A DNA stretch of 64,000 bases from Pseudoxanthomonas sp. 3HH-4 (GCF_006716465.1 NZ_VFPB01000006.1:172002-236001), one strand, 5' to 3'; counted from the stretch's first letter, positions 9,436 to 18,383 are shown. The notes: a model not told the origin generated them from the letters alone. Made by a program: numbers and translations.

Positions 9436-9564
9436 CGCAGAATGCGCCTTGCAACGAGGTACCTCTCTCCTCCCGCGTTGCTCCGGAGCCTGGCGGAAGC
9501 CGGGCTTCGTGCTTTCCGGGCCGCGCGCCGGGCGTGGCATGCTGTCGCGCATGAGGGTTCTGCC

Positions 9565-10650
9565 TTGTCCTTCCGTCACCTGTTCCTGCTGTTGATGACC
9601 GTCTCGCCCCTGCTGTCCGCAAACGCAGGCGAGTGCACGGGCAAGCCGCTCGTCATCGCCCACCGCGGCGCCAGTGCACTGCTGCCGGAGCACACACTGG
9701 CGGCGTACGCACGCGCGATCGCCGATGGTGCCGACTACATCGAGCCTGACCTGGTCGCCACCCGCGACGGCGTGCTGGTGGCGCGCCACGAGAACGAGAT
9801 CAGTGGGACCACCGATGTCGCGCAGCGGCCCGAATTCGCCGCCCGCAAGCGCCGACAGGTGATCGATGGGGAGGCGTTCGAGGGCTGGTTCAGCGAAGAC
9901 TTCACGCTGGCCGAGTTGAAGACGCTGCGCGCACGTGAGCGACTGCCCGAGTTGCGCGGCACTGCGCACGATGGCCAGTACGTCATCGCGACACTGGACG
10001 AGATCATCCTGCTGGCGTCGGAACACGCCGTGCATACCGGCCGCACCATCGGCCTGATTCCCGAGATCAAGCATCCCGGTCACTTCCAGCGCATCGGCCT
10101 GCCGATGGAGGAGCGCCTGCTGGAGACGCTGGCGGCGCACGCATACACGCGCGAGGCGCCGGTGGTGATCCAGTCGTTCGAACAGGCGAACCTGCGTGCA
10201 TTACGCGCACGCCTTGGGCCGTCGCACGGGAACATCCGCTTGCTGCAGTTGCTGGGCACGGCGAACACGCAACCAAGCGATGCGCTGGCGGCGGGAAAGC
10301 CGACACGCTATGCGGACCTGATGACGCCCGTGGGGCTGCAGGACATCGCGAGCTACGCCGATATCATCGGGCCGTGGACGCGCCTGCTGATCCCGGTGGC
10401 GGACGACGGCACGTTGGCGGCGCCGACGCCGTTGATGACGAGGGCTCGCGCAGCGGGCCTGGACGTGTGGCCGTATACCTTCCGGCCCGAGAACGATTTC
10501 CTGCCACCGGCGCTGCGCGAAGGCGACGATCCGCACACGCGCAGCGAGGCGGGATCCCTCACCGAGATCCGCGCCTACCTCGCACTGGGGATCGGCGGCT
10601 TCTTCACCGACGATCCGGCGCTGGGGCGTCGCGCGGTGGACGCCCGCTGA
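9565..10650 (+). CDS. glpQ: Periplasmic glycerophosphodiester phosphodiesterase
   Basis: The enzyme hydrolyses deacylated phospholipids (glycerophosphodiesters) to glycerol-3-phosphate and an alcohol. I place the start at TTG 9565 because GAGGG lies 7 bases upstream and the protein then opens with a Sec signal peptide (MSFRHLFLLLMTV..., cleavage near ANA-GE at residue 22). Its 361 residues match E. coli GlpQ length. GDPD motifs are clear: HRGASALLPEHT near the mature N terminus, EPDLVATRDG with the metal-binding Glu and Asp, and the catalytic ARHE. The frame stays open upstream to ATG 9442, but that gives a long non-signal extension. The gene is convergent with fabB, only 6 bases apart. Confidence 0.9.
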   Translation: MSFRHLFLLLMTVSPLLSANAGECTGKPLVIAHRGASALLPEHTLAAYARAIADGADYIEPDLVATRDGVLVARHENEISGTTDVAQRPEFAARKRRQVIDGEAFEGWFSEDFTLAELKTLRARERLPELRGTAHDGQYVIATLDEIILLASEHAVHTGRTIGLIPEIKHPGHFQRIGLPMEERLLETLAAHAYTREAPVVIQSFEQANLRALRARLGPSHGNIRLLQLLGTANTQPSDALAAGKPTRYADLMTPVGLQDIASYADIIGPWTRLLIPVADDGTLAAPTPLMTRARAAGLDVWPYTFRPENDFLPPALREGDDPHTRSEAGSLTEIRAYLALGIGGFFTDDPALGRRAVDAR

Positions 10651-10656
10651 TCGGCC

Positions 10657-11865
10657 TCACACCCGGCCGAACACCAGGCTGGCGTTGGTGCCGCCAAAGC
10701 CGAAGCTGTTGGACATGACCGTGGTCAGGGTCGCGTCGCGGCTTGCCTGCACGATGGGGAAATCCTTGGCGCCTTCGTCCAGCGTCTCGATGTTGGCCGA
10801 GCCCGCGATGAAGCCATCGCGCATCATCAGCAGGCAGTAGATCGCTTCATGCACGCTGGCGGCGCCCAGCGAGTGGCCGGACAGCGCCTTGGTCGACGAG
10901 ATCGGCGGCAGCGTATCGCCCAGCGCGGTGCGGATCGCCTCGAGTTCGATCACATCGCCCAGCGGCGTCGAGGTGCCATGCGTGTTGAGATAGTCCAGCG
11001 GTGCGGTGATGCCTTCCAGCGCCATCTGCATGCAACGCACGGCGCCTTCACCAGACGGCGCGACCATGTCGGCGCCATCGGAGGTCACGCCGTAACCCAG
11101 CAGTTCGGCGTGGATGCGCGCGCCGCGCTTCACCGCGTGGTCGTAGTCTTCCAGCACCAGCATGCCGCCGCCACCGGCGATGACGAAACCGTCGCGGTCC
11201 GCGTCGTACGGGCGCGAAGCATGCGTGGGGTCATCGTTGTGCTTGCTCGACAGCGCTCCCATCGCGTCGAACATCATGGTCAGCGCCCAGTGCAGCTCTT
11301 CGCCGCCACCAGCGAACATGATGTCCTGTCGACCGGCGCGGATCATGTCCGCCGCGGCCCCGATGCAGTGCGCGGATGTCGCGCAGGCGGCGGAGATCGA
11401 ATAGCTCACGCCCTTGATCTTGAACGAGGTGGCCAGCGTCGCCGATACCGTCGAGCACATCGTGCGCGGCACCATGTACGGTCCCACCTTGCGGATGCCG
11501 CGCGCGCGCAGCAGGTCCGCGGCTTCGATCTGCCATTCGGCCGAACCGCCGCCGGAGCCGGCGATCAGCCCGGTGCGCGGCTGGCTGACCAGTGCGTCGT
11601 CCAGGCCGGCGTCGGCGATCGCATCGCGCAGTGCGATGTGCGCGAACGCGGCCGCGTCGCCCATGAAGCGCTTCTGCTTGCGGTCGATCTGCGCATCGAG
11701 ATCGATCTCCGGCGCACCGCCTACCTGGCTGCGGAAACCGAGTTCGGCGTACTGCGGAATGTGGCGGATGCCCGAACGGCCTTCACGCAGCGCGGCCGAC
11801 ACGGTATCCGCATCGTTGCCCAGGCATGACGTGATGCCCAGGCCAGTGATGACGACGCGGCGCAT
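10657..11865 (-). CDS. fabB: 3-oxoacyl-ACP synthase I (KAS I)
   Basis: FabB condenses malonyl-ACP with acyl-ACP and is needed to elongate the cis-unsaturated intermediate made by FabA. The protein has 402 residues. The catalytic Cys161 lies in [11 protein letters not shown], the first His in [11 protein letters not shown] and the second in [11 protein letters not shown], completing the Cys-His-His triad. The Gly-rich C terminus ([12 protein letters not shown]) is typical. Its ATG overlaps the fabA stop (ATGA), so the pair is a translationally coupled fabAB operon for unsaturated fatty acid synthesis. Confidence 0.97.
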   Translation of the reverse strand: MRRVVITGLGITSCLGNDADTVSAALREGRSGIRHIPQYAELGFRSQVGGAPEIDLDAQIDRKQKRFMGDAAAFAHIALRDAIADAGLDDALVSQPRTGLIAGSGGGSAEWQIEAADLLRARGIRKVGPYMVPRTMCSTVSATLATSFKIKGVSYSISAACATSAHCIGAAADMIRAGRQDIMFAGGGEELHWALTMMFDAMGALSSKHNDDPTHASRPYDADRDGFVIAGGGGMLVLEDYDHAVKRGARIHAELLGYGVTSDGADMVAPSGEGAVRCMQMALEGITAPLDYLNTHGTSTPLGDVIELEAIRTALGDTLPPISSTKALSGHSLGAASVHEAIYCLLMMRDGFIAGSANIETLDEGAKDFPIVQASRDATLTTVMSNSFGFGGTNASLVFGRV

Positions 11866-12380
11866 CAGAAGCTCTCCGTCGAGGTGAACAGGCCCACGCG
11901 CAGATCGCGCGCCGTATAGATCTCGCGGCCGTCGACCAGCATGCGGCCATCGGCCACCGCCAGCACCAGCTTGCGGTTGATCACGCGGCTGATGTCGATC
12001 TCGTAGCTGACGCGCTTGGCGGTCGGCAACACCTGGCCGGTGAACTTCACTTCGCCCGATCCCAATGCGCGGCCCCGACCGGGCGCGCCGATCCAGGTCA
12101 GGAAGAAACCGGTGAGCTGCCACATCGCATCCAGCCCCAGGCAACCGGGCATCACCGGGTCGCCGAGGAAGTGGCACTGGAAGAACCACAGGTCGGGGTG
12201 GATATCCAGTTCCGCGCGGATGAGGCCCTTGCCGTGCGCACCACCGTCCTCGCGGATCTCGGTGATGCGGTCGAACATCAGCATCGGGTCATTGGGCAAG
12301 CGGCCGCTGTCAGGGCCGAACAGTTCGCCGCGCGCGCTGGCCAGCAGCTGTTCGCGCGAGAAGGAAGCAGGGGCGGTCAT
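11865..12380 (-). CDS. fabA: 3-hydroxydecanoyl-ACP dehydratase/isomerase
   Basis: FabA dehydrates 3-hydroxydecanoyl-ACP and isomerises trans-2- to cis-3-decenoyl-ACP, the branch point of anaerobic unsaturated fatty acid synthesis. Starting at ATG 12380 gives 171 residues, one short of E. coli FabA. The catalytic His70 ([10 protein letters not shown]) and Asp84 (LGLDAMWQ) are at exactly the E. coli positions. The open frame continues upstream to 12512, but that extension crosses the divergent promoter region and is not conserved. First gene of fabAB, divergent from dinB. Confidence 0.97.
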   Translation of the reverse strand: MTAPASFSREQLLASARGELFGPDSGRLPNDPMLMFDRITEIREDGGAHGKGLIRAELDIHPDLWFFQCHFLGDPVMPGCLGLDAMWQLTGFFLTWIGAPGRGRALGSGEVKFTGQVLPTAKRVSYEIDISRVINRKLVLAVADGRMLVDGREIYTARDLRVGLFTSTESF

Positions 12381-12410
12381 TGCATGGTCCGTTCTACGAA
12401 GACGCAAATA

Positions 12411-12426
12411 ATGCACACATGTGCAT
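12411..12426. promoter_or_regulatory. Inverted repeat upstream of fabA (candidate operator)
   Basis: ATGCAC and GTGCAT are separated by ACAT, centred about 38 bases before the fabA ATG. That position could overlap the fabA promoter. It does not match the FabR/DesT palindromes I know, so the regulator is unknown. Confidence 0.4.
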
Positions 12427-12595
12427 ACGCTTGTCTTGATGCAAATCAACCGGGTTTTTTCCATACGCCGGCGTACCATCGGCAAGGCGTAATTGCGGCA
12501 AGGGTTTCGCACTCCCTGTCCGCATGTCCAAACGCAACCGTATCGTTCCCGCCTGCGTCCATGCGATCGCGTACGGCGGCCGATATCATCGCGTG

Positions 12596-13678
12596 ATGCG
12601 CAAGATCATCCACATCGACATGGACGCCTTCTACGCGTCGGTGGAACAGCGCGACGATCCATCGCTGCGTGGACGGCCCGTGGTCGTCGCGTGGCGCGGC
12701 GAGCGCTCGGTGGTGTGCGCGGCATCGTACGAAGCCCGCGTCTTCGGCGTGCGCTCGGCGATGCCGGCGGTGCGCGCGGAGCGGCTGTGCCCGCAGGCGG
12801 TGTTCGTGCCGCCGGACTTCACCCGCTACAAGGCGGTGTCGCGGCAGGTGCGCGAGATCTTCCTGCGCCACACCGATCTGGTCGAGCCGCTGTCGCTGGA
12901 CGAGGCCTATCTCGACGTCACCGCGCCGAAATCCGATTTGCCGACGGCGACCGCCGTGGCCGAGACGATCCGCGCGCAGATCCGCGAGGAAACGCAGCTC
13001 ACCGCGTCAGCCGGCGTGGCACCGAACAAGTTCCTCGCCAAGATCGCGTCGGACTGGCGCAAGCCCGACGGGCAGTTCGTACTACGTCCGCACCAGGTGG
13101 AGGCGTTCCTGACGCCGTTACCGGTCGAACGCATTCCAGGCGTGGGCAAGGTGATGCAGGGCAAATTGAATGCGGCCGGCATCCACACCGTCGGCGACCT
13201 GCGCGCGTATTCGCAGCATGAACTGGAAGTACGATACGGCAGCTTCGGCGGCGGCCTGTATCGCCGCGCGCGCGGCATCGACGAACGGCCGGTAGAGCCG
13301 GACCAGCCGGTGCAGTCGATCTCGTCGGAAGACACCTTCGCCACCGATCTGCTGCTGTCAGAGCTGGAGCCGCACATCGTCCGTATCGCGGATAAAGCGT
13401 GGCAGGCCAGCCGCAAGACCGAGCGCGTGGGTCGTACGGTGGTCCTGAAGTTGAAGACCTCCCAGTTCCGCATCCTCACCCGCAGCTTCACGCCGGAATC
13501 ACCGCCATCCTCCGCGCGGGAGTTCATCGATATCGCCTTGGCACTGCGCGAGCGCGTCGACCTGCCGGGTGCGACGCGCTACCGGCTGGTGGGCGTGGGG
13601 CTGTCGGGTTTCCGGGATCGCGATGAGATGGCGACCCAACCGGGCTTGTTCGACGAAGTGGAGCGGGCTGCCGGTTGA
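12596..13678 (+). CDS. dinB: DNA polymerase IV (Y-family translesion polymerase)
   Basis: I start the gene at ATG 12596 ([17 protein letters not shown]), which matches the family N terminus and gives 360 residues. The 24 extra residues available from ATG 12524 have no counterpart in DinB. Polymerase motifs include [10 protein letters not shown] with the first metal-binding Asp, SLDEAYLDV with the catalytic Asp-Glu, and the helix-hairpin-helix [13 protein letters not shown]. The little-finger domain covers about 235-345. A C-terminal QPGLFD resembles the beta-clamp-binding pentamer (QxxLF). I find no Xanthomonas-type LexA box upstream. It converges on btuB across a shared terminator. Confidence 0.95.
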   Translation: MRKIIHIDMDAFYASVEQRDDPSLRGRPVVVAWRGERSVVCAASYEARVFGVRSAMPAVRAERLCPQAVFVPPDFTRYKAVSRQVREIFLRHTDLVEPLSLDEAYLDVTAPKSDLPTATAVAETIRAQIREETQLTASAGVAPNKFLAKIASDWRKPDGQFVLRPHQVEAFLTPLPVERIPGVGKVMQGKLNAAGIHTVGDLRAYSQHELEVRYGSFGGGLYRRARGIDERPVEPDQPVQSISSEDTFATDLLLSELEPHIVRIADKAWQASRKTERVGRTVVLKLKTSQFRILTRSFTPESPPSSAREFIDIALALRERVDLPGATRYRLVGVGLSGFRDRDEMATQPGLFDEVERAAG

Positions 13679-13692
13679 ATCGTGGGCAAGAA

Positions 13693-13715
13693 GAAGCCCG
13701 GCGATGCCGGGCTTC
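13693..13715. terminator. Bidirectional terminator between dinB and btuB
   Basis: A perfect 10-bp stem (GAAGCCCGGC with GCCGGGCTTC) and a 3-base loop GAT sit 15 bases after dinB and 24 bases after the btuB stop. Pyrimidine-rich tails (TCTTG on plus, TTCTTCTTG on minus) follow on both strands. It fits a shared terminator for two convergent genes. Confidence 0.75.
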
Positions 13716-13738
13716 GTCTTGTGGCATTCCGTTGCGAG

Positions 13739-15610
13739 TTACTCGGTCGGCTGGTAGCGCAGGCTCAGGCCGTAGGTGCGGCCGGCCTGGTTGTACCAGG
13801 CGACGGTTTCGTAGTCGCGGTCGAACACGTTGCCCACCTTCGCCTGCAACGTCCAGGCCGGCGCGATGGCGTATTCCAGGCGCAGGTCCAGCGTGCTGTA
13901 GCCGCCCAGGCGGTCGGTGTTGGCCAGATTGTCGTAACGCTCGCCTGCGGCGTTGAACGTCATGCCGGCGCGGAATGCACCGAATGCACGGTCCACGTCG
14001 ATACGCGCGGTGTTGCGCGGGCGACGCGCCAGCAGGTTGTCGTGGTTGAGCCCGGCCGAACGGTTGCGCGGATCGGTGTGGCTCAGCTGGGTGGCGATAT
14101 CGAAGCCGGCGAGCGTGAAATCGACGGTGAACTCCGCGCCGCGGATGCGCGCTTCGTCGATGTTGTTGGGCAGGAAGATCGCCGCGTCATAGGAGATCAG
14201 CTGATCCACCTTGTTCTGGTAGACATTGAAGGTCCAGTTCCAGGTGTCGCGATACTGCGCGATGCCGAGGTTGATGCTCTCCGATTCTTCCGGCGCCAAG
14301 TCGGGATTGCCGAAGAACGGGTAGTACAGGTCGTTGAAGCTCGGCGCCTTGAAGCCCGTGGCCAGGCTGGCGGTCAGCTTCAGGCCGTTGCCGAAGCCGA
14401 ACCCGTAGCCCAGGCTGCCGGTGGTGTGGTTGCCGAACTGCTCGTTGTCGTCGTTGCGGACGCTGGCCTGCAGTTGGTGTGCGCCGAAGCGGCCCTGGTA
14501 CTCGACGAAGCCGGCCAGGTTGTCGCGCTGGGTGACGTCGAAGTCGGTGGCGCTCTCGACCTCATCGTCCTGCCAGTCGATGCCGGCAGTCAGCAGCTGG
14601 TTGGCGGCTACCGTGAAATCGCCCTGCAGCGAAGCCACGTAGCGGCGCGTCTCGAAATAGCCGGACTGCACGTCGTCGTGGAAATCGTCGGACTTGTCGT
14701 CGTTGCGGCCCAGGCTCAGCTGCAGGCCGATCTTCTCGCTCGGCGCATAACGCAGCTTGGTACCGATCACCTGCTGCACGGTTTCGGAGCGGTTGGTGAA
14801 GCTTCCGTCGAACTCGCTCTTGCCCTCGGCGCGCAGCGCGTTGGCTTCCATCGTCAGCGTATCGGTGAAGGCGTAACCGCCGCGCAGGTTGGCTGACGTG
14901 TTGCGGTAGCCATCGCGGTCCGGTTCGTCAGTGAAGCAACCGGCGCCGAAGTCGAACGGGATGCTCGGATCCGGGCCGCGCCCGCGGCAGGCGTTGAAGC
15001 CATCCGTCCGCGTATACGCCACGTCGGCGCCGAACCAGCCGCGCGCATTGCCACCGCCGATGCCGGCACTGGCTTCGCGGGTGCTGTCGCTGGCCATGCC
15101 GATGCGGAAGTTCGGGCGCACCTTGCCCGTGTTGCGACGGGTGAACACCTGGATCACGCCGCCGATGGCTTCCGAGCCGTACAGACTGGAACGCGGGCCG
15201 CGCACGATCTCGACGCGATCGATCTGGTCGATCGGCAGGTCCTGCAGCGCCGGCAGGCCGGCGGTTGCCGAGCCCATGCGGACGCCGTCGATCAGCACCA
15301 GCACATGGTCCGATTCGGTGCCGCGCAGGTTGAGCGTGGTGATCTTGCCGGCCCCGCCCTGGTTGGCAATCGAAACGCCGGCGCGGCCTTGCAGCAGTTC
15401 GGACAACGAACGGGCCTGGCTGCGCAGGATCGCTTCGCGGTTGATCACCTGCGCGGGGACCAGGCTGTCTTCGACCGCGACGGCGGTTCGGGTCCCGGAT
15501 ACCACGACCTCGTCGAGGTCGGTCGTGTCGCGGTCCTGCGCCTGCACTGCGAACGGCAGTGCCAGCGCGACCGCGAGGGCCAGGTAGGAAAGGGGGAAAC
15601 GGCTGTACAT
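13739..15610 (-). CDS. btuB: TonB-dependent outer-membrane cobalamin transporter
   Basis: BtuB imports vitamin B12 across the outer membrane using TonB energy. The 623-residue protein starts at ATG 15610 with a signal peptide (cleavage near VQA-Q) and GGAG 9 bases upstream. The TonB box is DLDEVVVSG. The plug follows (LSELLQGRAGVSI, LIDGVRMG, IERGP-like VEIVRGPRSSLYGSEAIGGVI), then a 22-strand barrel ending in an aromatic-rich strand (YGLSLRYQ). Assignment to cobalamin rather than iron rests on BtuB-like sequence and the cobalamin riboswitch upstream. An alternative ATG lies at 15625. Confidence 0.95.
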   Translation of the reverse strand: MYSRFPLSYLALAVALALPFAVQAQDRDTTDLDEVVVSGTRTAVAVEDSLVPAQVINREAILRSQARSLSELLQGRAGVSIANQGGAGKITTLNLRGTESDHVLVLIDGVRMGSATAGLPALQDLPIDQIDRVEIVRGPRSSLYGSEAIGGVIQVFTRRNTGKVRPNFRIGMASDSTREASAGIGGGNARGWFGADVAYTRTDGFNACRGRGPDPSIPFDFGAGCFTDEPDRDGYRNTSANLRGGYAFTDTLTMEANALRAEGKSEFDGSFTNRSETVQQVIGTKLRYAPSEKIGLQLSLGRNDDKSDDFHDDVQSGYFETRRYVASLQGDFTVAANQLLTAGIDWQDDEVESATDFDVTQRDNLAGFVEYQGRFGAHQLQASVRNDDNEQFGNHTTGSLGYGFGFGNGLKLTASLATGFKAPSFNDLYYPFFGNPDLAPEESESINLGIAQYRDTWNWTFNVYQNKVDQLISYDAAIFLPNNIDEARIRGAEFTVDFTLAGFDIATQLSHTDPRNRSAGLNHDNLLARRPRNTARIDVDRAFGAFRAGMTFNAAGERYDNLANTDRLGGYSTLDLRLEYAIAPAWTLQAKVGNVFDRDYETVAWYNQAGRTYGLSLRYQPTE

Positions 15611-15744
15611 CGGATTCAACTCCATCGCGCGCCCCGCGCGCATTCATCGGCGTGGAGTTGCGACGGGGAAGGGAGCGTTGCGGACAGCGCGGCAGACAGG
15701 CAGCGGCGCGGCACGCCGCGACGCCCTCCGCATCGCAACCAGTG

Positions 15745-15935
15745 GACTTCCAGGCCGGTCTCCGGGCTTGCGAACGAGTGCAGGGCACTCCCCGCGGCGC
15801 CTTCCCATGCAATGCACAGTGGCCGATGCCGTGGTTCTATTCGCCTACCGTTGCGGGGGCAGCGCCGGAATGCCGCCTGCGCGGGTCACCGGCTTCCCGT
15901 TTCAACCCGGACGCGGACGCCGCGGGTCACCTGAA
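15745..15935 (-). promoter_or_regulatory. Cobalamin (AdoCbl-type) riboswitch controlling btuB
   Basis: Read on the minus strand, the leader contains the conserved blocks in order: GGGTTGAAACGGGAAGCCGG near 15906, GCTGCCCCCGCAACGGTA near 15860-15843, a GCCACTG segment near 15825, and the B12 box AAGCCCGGAGACCGGCC at 15769-15753. The gene-free stretch 15611-16024 holds this element plus a TATACT -10-like hexamer at 15950-15945. Between B12 box and start, a GCGCGC...GCGCGC hairpin directly precedes the ribosome site, which suggests translational control when B12 is bound (inference). Confidence 0.94.
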
Positions 15936-16024
15936 AGCGCGCGCAGTATACGCGGGACGAAGCACATCGCGCCCATGGGGCGCTCCTGCCGATGTTGGGT
16001 GCGGGTCGGCTGCGATGCGCGGGA

Positions 16025-16393
16025 TCAGTCGTCGCCGCGCGAATCGAACAGGTTCAGCGATGGGCCCGTGTCTTCTTCGCGCTCGGTATGCGTGGTCGTC
16101 ACCGGGCCGGCAGCAGGGCGGCCGCGCGGAGGAGGCAGAAGCGCCGCCGCAGCGTCGTACGCGACCAGCAGTTCGCTGCGGCGGTCTTCGGGGAGCTGCT
16201 GCCAGTGGCAGTCCAGCAGGGCGCCTTCCAGCGCATAGAGCAGGTTGAGGCTGGGGCGAAACCCCGCGCGCTTGACCCGGATGAAGGCTTCCACCGCGCC
16301 TACCGACTCCAGATCCTCCTGCGTGCGCAGGCCGACCTGGCGCAGCCAGGCGGCGGACTTGGGGCCGATGTTGCGCAGCTTGGTGCCTGTCAT
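16025..16393 (-). CDS. TfoX C-terminal-domain protein
   Basis: The 122-residue protein starts at ATG 16393, overlapping the msrC stop by four bases. Residues 1-80 (MTGTKLRNIGPKSAAWLRQVG, then EDLESVGAVEAF and LLYALEGALLDCHWQQLP) match the stand-alone TfoX C-terminal domain. That domain is a helix-hairpin-helix-like fold found in competence regulators and in short proteins of unknown function. The N-terminal TfoX domain is absent, so a role in competence cannot be assumed. The last 40 residues are Pro/Thr-rich and probably disordered. Confidence 0.82.
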   Translation of the reverse strand: MTGTKLRNIGPKSAAWLRQVGLRTQEDLESVGAVEAFIRVKRAGFRPSLNLLYALEGALLDCHWQQLPEDRRSELLVAYDAAAALLPPPRGRPAAGPVTTTHTEREEDTGPSLNLFDSRGDD

Positions 16394-16875
16394 GTCAGTG
16401 AATCCACGAAGATGGCGGCGATGCATTCCATGCCCGCCTGGTCGTCGGCATCGAAGCGCGCCAGGCGTGGGCTGTCCAGGTCGAGCACGCCGACCAGTTC
16501 GTCCCCTTTCACCAGCGGTACCACCAACTCCGAGCGTGAAGCCGAATCGCAGGCGATGTGGCCCGAGAAGGCCTCTACATCGTCCACGCGCTGGGTCTGG
16601 CGGGTGCGTGCGGCGGCTCCGCAGACCCCCTTGTCCAACGGGATCCGCACGCAGGCTGGTAAGCCTTGGAACGGGCCAACGACCAATTCCCGGCCATCGA
16701 AGAAGTAGAAGCCGGCCCAGTTGAAGTGGGGCAGGGCGTGGTAGAGCAGTGCCGACAGGTTGGCGGCATTGGCGATCCGGTCCGGTTCGCCGGCCAGCAG
16801 GGCACGGGCCTGTGCGGCCAGCTGTGCGTATTGTTCCGGCTTGCTGCCGGTGAGCGTGTGCGAGGCGAATGACAT
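16390..16875 (-). CDS. msrC: Free methionine-(R)-sulfoxide reductase (GAF domain)
   Basis: The 161-residue protein (ATG 16875) is a single GAF domain that reduces free L-methionine-(R)-sulfoxide. Cys75, Cys85 and Cys109 have the same spacings (10 and 24 residues) as the three redox cysteines of E. coli MsrC, in ACVRIPLDKGVC and HIACDSASRSEL. Typical family segments are NWAGFYFFDG and DLDSPRLARFD. The open frame extends to 16941, but the extra residues are not family-like. It is read with the TfoX-C gene (4-base overlap) and is divergent from bioD. Confidence 0.95.
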   Translation of the reverse strand: MSFASHTLTGSKPEQYAQLAAQARALLAGEPDRIANAANLSALLYHALPHFNWAGFYFFDGRELVVGPFQGLPACVRIPLDKGVCGAAARTRQTQRVDDVEAFSGHIACDSASRSELVVPLVKGDELVGVLDLDSPRLARFDADDQAGMECIAAIFVDSLT

Positions 16876-16914
16876 GGGGTCGATTCTACTCTGCGGGTCC
16901 AGGAAGGGCCGGAT

Positions 16915-16995
16915 ATGATCGTCGGCATGAACGAGGATCACCCCAAAGCGCCGGCGTCAGGACTGGGCGATGGCAGTGTCGTGGCGGGACCCTGA
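16915..16995 (+). CDS. Possible 26-residue coupled ORF ahead of bioD
   Basis: ATG 16915 follows AGGAAGG with a 7-base gap, a better ribosome site than bioD itself has. The frame reads MIVGMNEDHPKAPASG..., then stops at TGA 16993-16995, overlapping the bioD ATG by one base (TGATG). That geometry suits translational coupling. The peptide has no recognisable domain. It could be a leader peptide or chance. Confidence 0.4.
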   Translation: MIVGMNEDHPKAPASGLGDGSVVAGP

Positions 16996-17675
16996 TGGAC
17001 CGCGCATTGGATAGGCTGTTCGTCACGGGTACCGACACCGGCGTCGGCAAGACCGTCGCCAGCGCCGCCTTGTTGCATGCATTCCGCGCACGCGGGTTGC
17101 GCGCGGTCGGCATGAAGCCGGTTGCCAGCGGCTGTACCCCCACGCCGGCCGGCTGGCGCAACGACGATGCACTGGCCTTGCAGGCGGCGAGCGATCCCGT
17201 GCCGCCGTACGAAGACCTCAACCCGTATGCGCTGCCCGCCCCGCTGGCACCGGAGATCGCGGCCCGCGATGCGGGTGTGGACGTCCAACTGGGGGTGCTG
17301 GTTTCAGCGTTCGAGCGCCTGCATCCGCTGGCTGATCTGGTGCTGGTGGAAGGCGTTGGCGGCTGGGCTGCGCCGCTGACGGCGACGCTCGATCAGCGGC
17401 ACCTCGTCGAGGAACTGCGCCTGCCGGTTGTGCTGGTGGTGGGGATGCGGCTGGGCTGCATCAACCATGCACGGCTCAGCGCGCGCGCCATCCAGGACGA
17501 CGGGGCACGGTTGGTGGGCTGGATAGCGAACGAGGTCGATCCGGAGATGGAGCGCCGGGACGAGAATTTCGCCCTGCTGTCCGCGCGCATGCCGGTGCCG
17601 TGCTGGGGGAGGTTGCCGTATGCGCCGGATATCGACGCCAGACAGCTGAGTCGGCACATCGCTGTTTCCGTGTAG
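16995..17675 (+). CDS. bioD: Dethiobiotin synthetase
   Basis: BioD forms the ureido ring of dethiobiotin from DAPA, CO2 and ATP, the penultimate biotin step. The 226-residue protein starts at ATG 16995. Walker A TGTDTGVGKT is at residues 11-20, the second conserved segment is GMKPVASGC, and VEGVGGWAAP is the Walker-B-like block that binds the substrate. No other bio genes are adjacent. Its TAG stop (17673-17675) lies inside a GTAG repeat element. Confidence 0.95.
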   Translation: MDRALDRLFVTGTDTGVGKTVASAALLHAFRARGLRAVGMKPVASGCTPTPAGWRNDDALALQAASDPVPPYEDLNPYALPAPLAPEIAARDAGVDVQLGVLVSAFERLHPLADLVLVEGVGGWAAPLTATLDQRHLVEELRLPVVLVVGMRLGCINHARLSARAIQDDGARLVGWIANEVDPEMERRDENFALLSARMPVPCWGRLPYAPDIDARQLSRHIAVSV

Positions 17676-17736
17676 GAAGCCTTCAGGCCCGACAGGCGTT
17701 GCGGAAAAAAGCATCGGGCCTGAAGGCCCTCCTACA
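17671..17736. repeat. Inverted pair of GTAG-type REP palindromes (first family)
   Basis: The left arm (17671-17692) and right arm (17714-17736) are inverted copies starting TGTAGGA and carrying CCTTCAGGCCCGA. Within an arm GGGCCT and AGGCCC can form a small hairpin. An A-rich 21-base centre separates them. The shape fits GTAG/SMAG-like REPs of Xanthomonadaceae (known from Stenotrophomonas), which are moved by RAYT transposases. The bioD stop codon is the TAG of the left arm. Confidence 0.75.
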
Positions 17737-17764
17737 GAAAGCTTGGGTGCGCGGGCAATAAAAA

Positions 17765-17790
17765 ACCCGGCAGCGTGGGGGCTGCCGGGT
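17765..17790 (-). terminator. Rho-independent terminator of the phasin gene
   Basis: A perfect 10-bp stem (ACCCGGCAGC with GCTGCCGGGT) and 6-base loop is followed on the minus strand by TTTTTATTG. It lies 65 bases after the phasin stop. Confidence 0.88.
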
Positions 17791-17854
17791 CGGCTGCGCG
17801 GAGGGAGGGGAGCCGCGCAATAAGCGTTGGACGCGTAGGTCCTGGGGGCGGGTC

Positions 17855-18247
17855 TTACTTGCCCTTGGCGGCCTTGGTCGCCTTGGCCACGGAGGCTTGG
17901 ACGTTGTCGGTCGCGGTCTCGAACTGGGTCTTCACCAGCTGGCCGAAGGCCTCACCGGTCTTCAGGCTCAGGCCGAACACTTCCTGGCTGGCGGCGACGA
18001 CGCGCTCGGCGTTGTCCTTGGCCACCTGCATGCCCTTCGGCCACAGGGTCTTGTAGCCGTCGAGGTCGCGGGTTTCAGCCAACTCGCCGAAGAAGGCGGT
18101 GGTGGCATCGATGTTCTTTTCGAAGGTCTTCAGCTGCACGCCGAACACGGTCTCGGCGCTTTCCAGGGCCAGACGGTTGGCGCGCGAGGCTGCGGCGGCG
18201 AACTGCTGCGTGAACTGGCTGAAGCTTTCGTTGAATTGCGTGGTCAT
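17855..18247 (-). CDS. Phasin-family protein
   Basis: The 130-residue protein (ATG 18247, AGGAG 6 bases upstream) is an all-helical phasin-2-type protein. Phe/Gln-rich amphipathic repeats include FNESFSQFTQQFAAAASRANRLALES, shown here only as the region 6-31, and the tail is Ala/Lys-rich. Phasins coat polyhydroxyalkanoate granules, but many Xanthomonadaceae carry such small phasins without an obvious PHA synthase nearby, and none is seen here. The promoter and terminator are both clear, so it is a stand-alone, probably well-expressed gene. Confidence 0.85.
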   Translation of the reverse strand: MTTQFNESFSQFTQQFAAAASRANRLALESAETVFGVQLKTFEKNIDATTAFFGELAETRDLDGYKTLWPKGMQVAKDNAERVVAASQEVFGLSLKTGEAFGQLVKTQFETATDNVQASVAKATKAAKGK

Positions 18248-18286
18248 GGCGTGCTCCTGAAAGGGGATTTCCATCTGTTGCGACGC

Positions 18287-18315
18287 AGCATAGACACATC
18301 CATGTTGCAGTGCAA
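18287..18315 (-). promoter_or_regulatory. Phasin promoter with overlapping palindrome
   Basis: TTGCAC (18315-18310), a 17-base spacer and TATGCT (18292-18287) predict a start near 18280 and a ~33-base leader. The -35 element is part of a perfect 11-base palindrome TTGCACTGCAA (18305-18315). That would suit repression by a PhaR-like regulator; PhaR binds TGC-rich dyads in other proteobacteria (inference). Confidence 0.6.
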
Positions 18316-18383
18316 TAAGTGGCGTATGGAAATCCGACGAACGGTCAGGAGCCGTTAAAAATCAAACGCTTGTATGCGGTGGT

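Noticed and set aside
8666..9622. Long form of the YjfI-like protein from ATG 9622
   Set aside because: The extra ~105 residues are Arg/Gly/Pro-rich, overlap the divergent glpQ gene, and contain the promoter.
12471..12595. LexA (SOS) box before dinB
   Set aside because: I looked for the alternating TTAGTAGTAATACTACTAA-like site and for CTG-N10-CAG; neither is convincing here.
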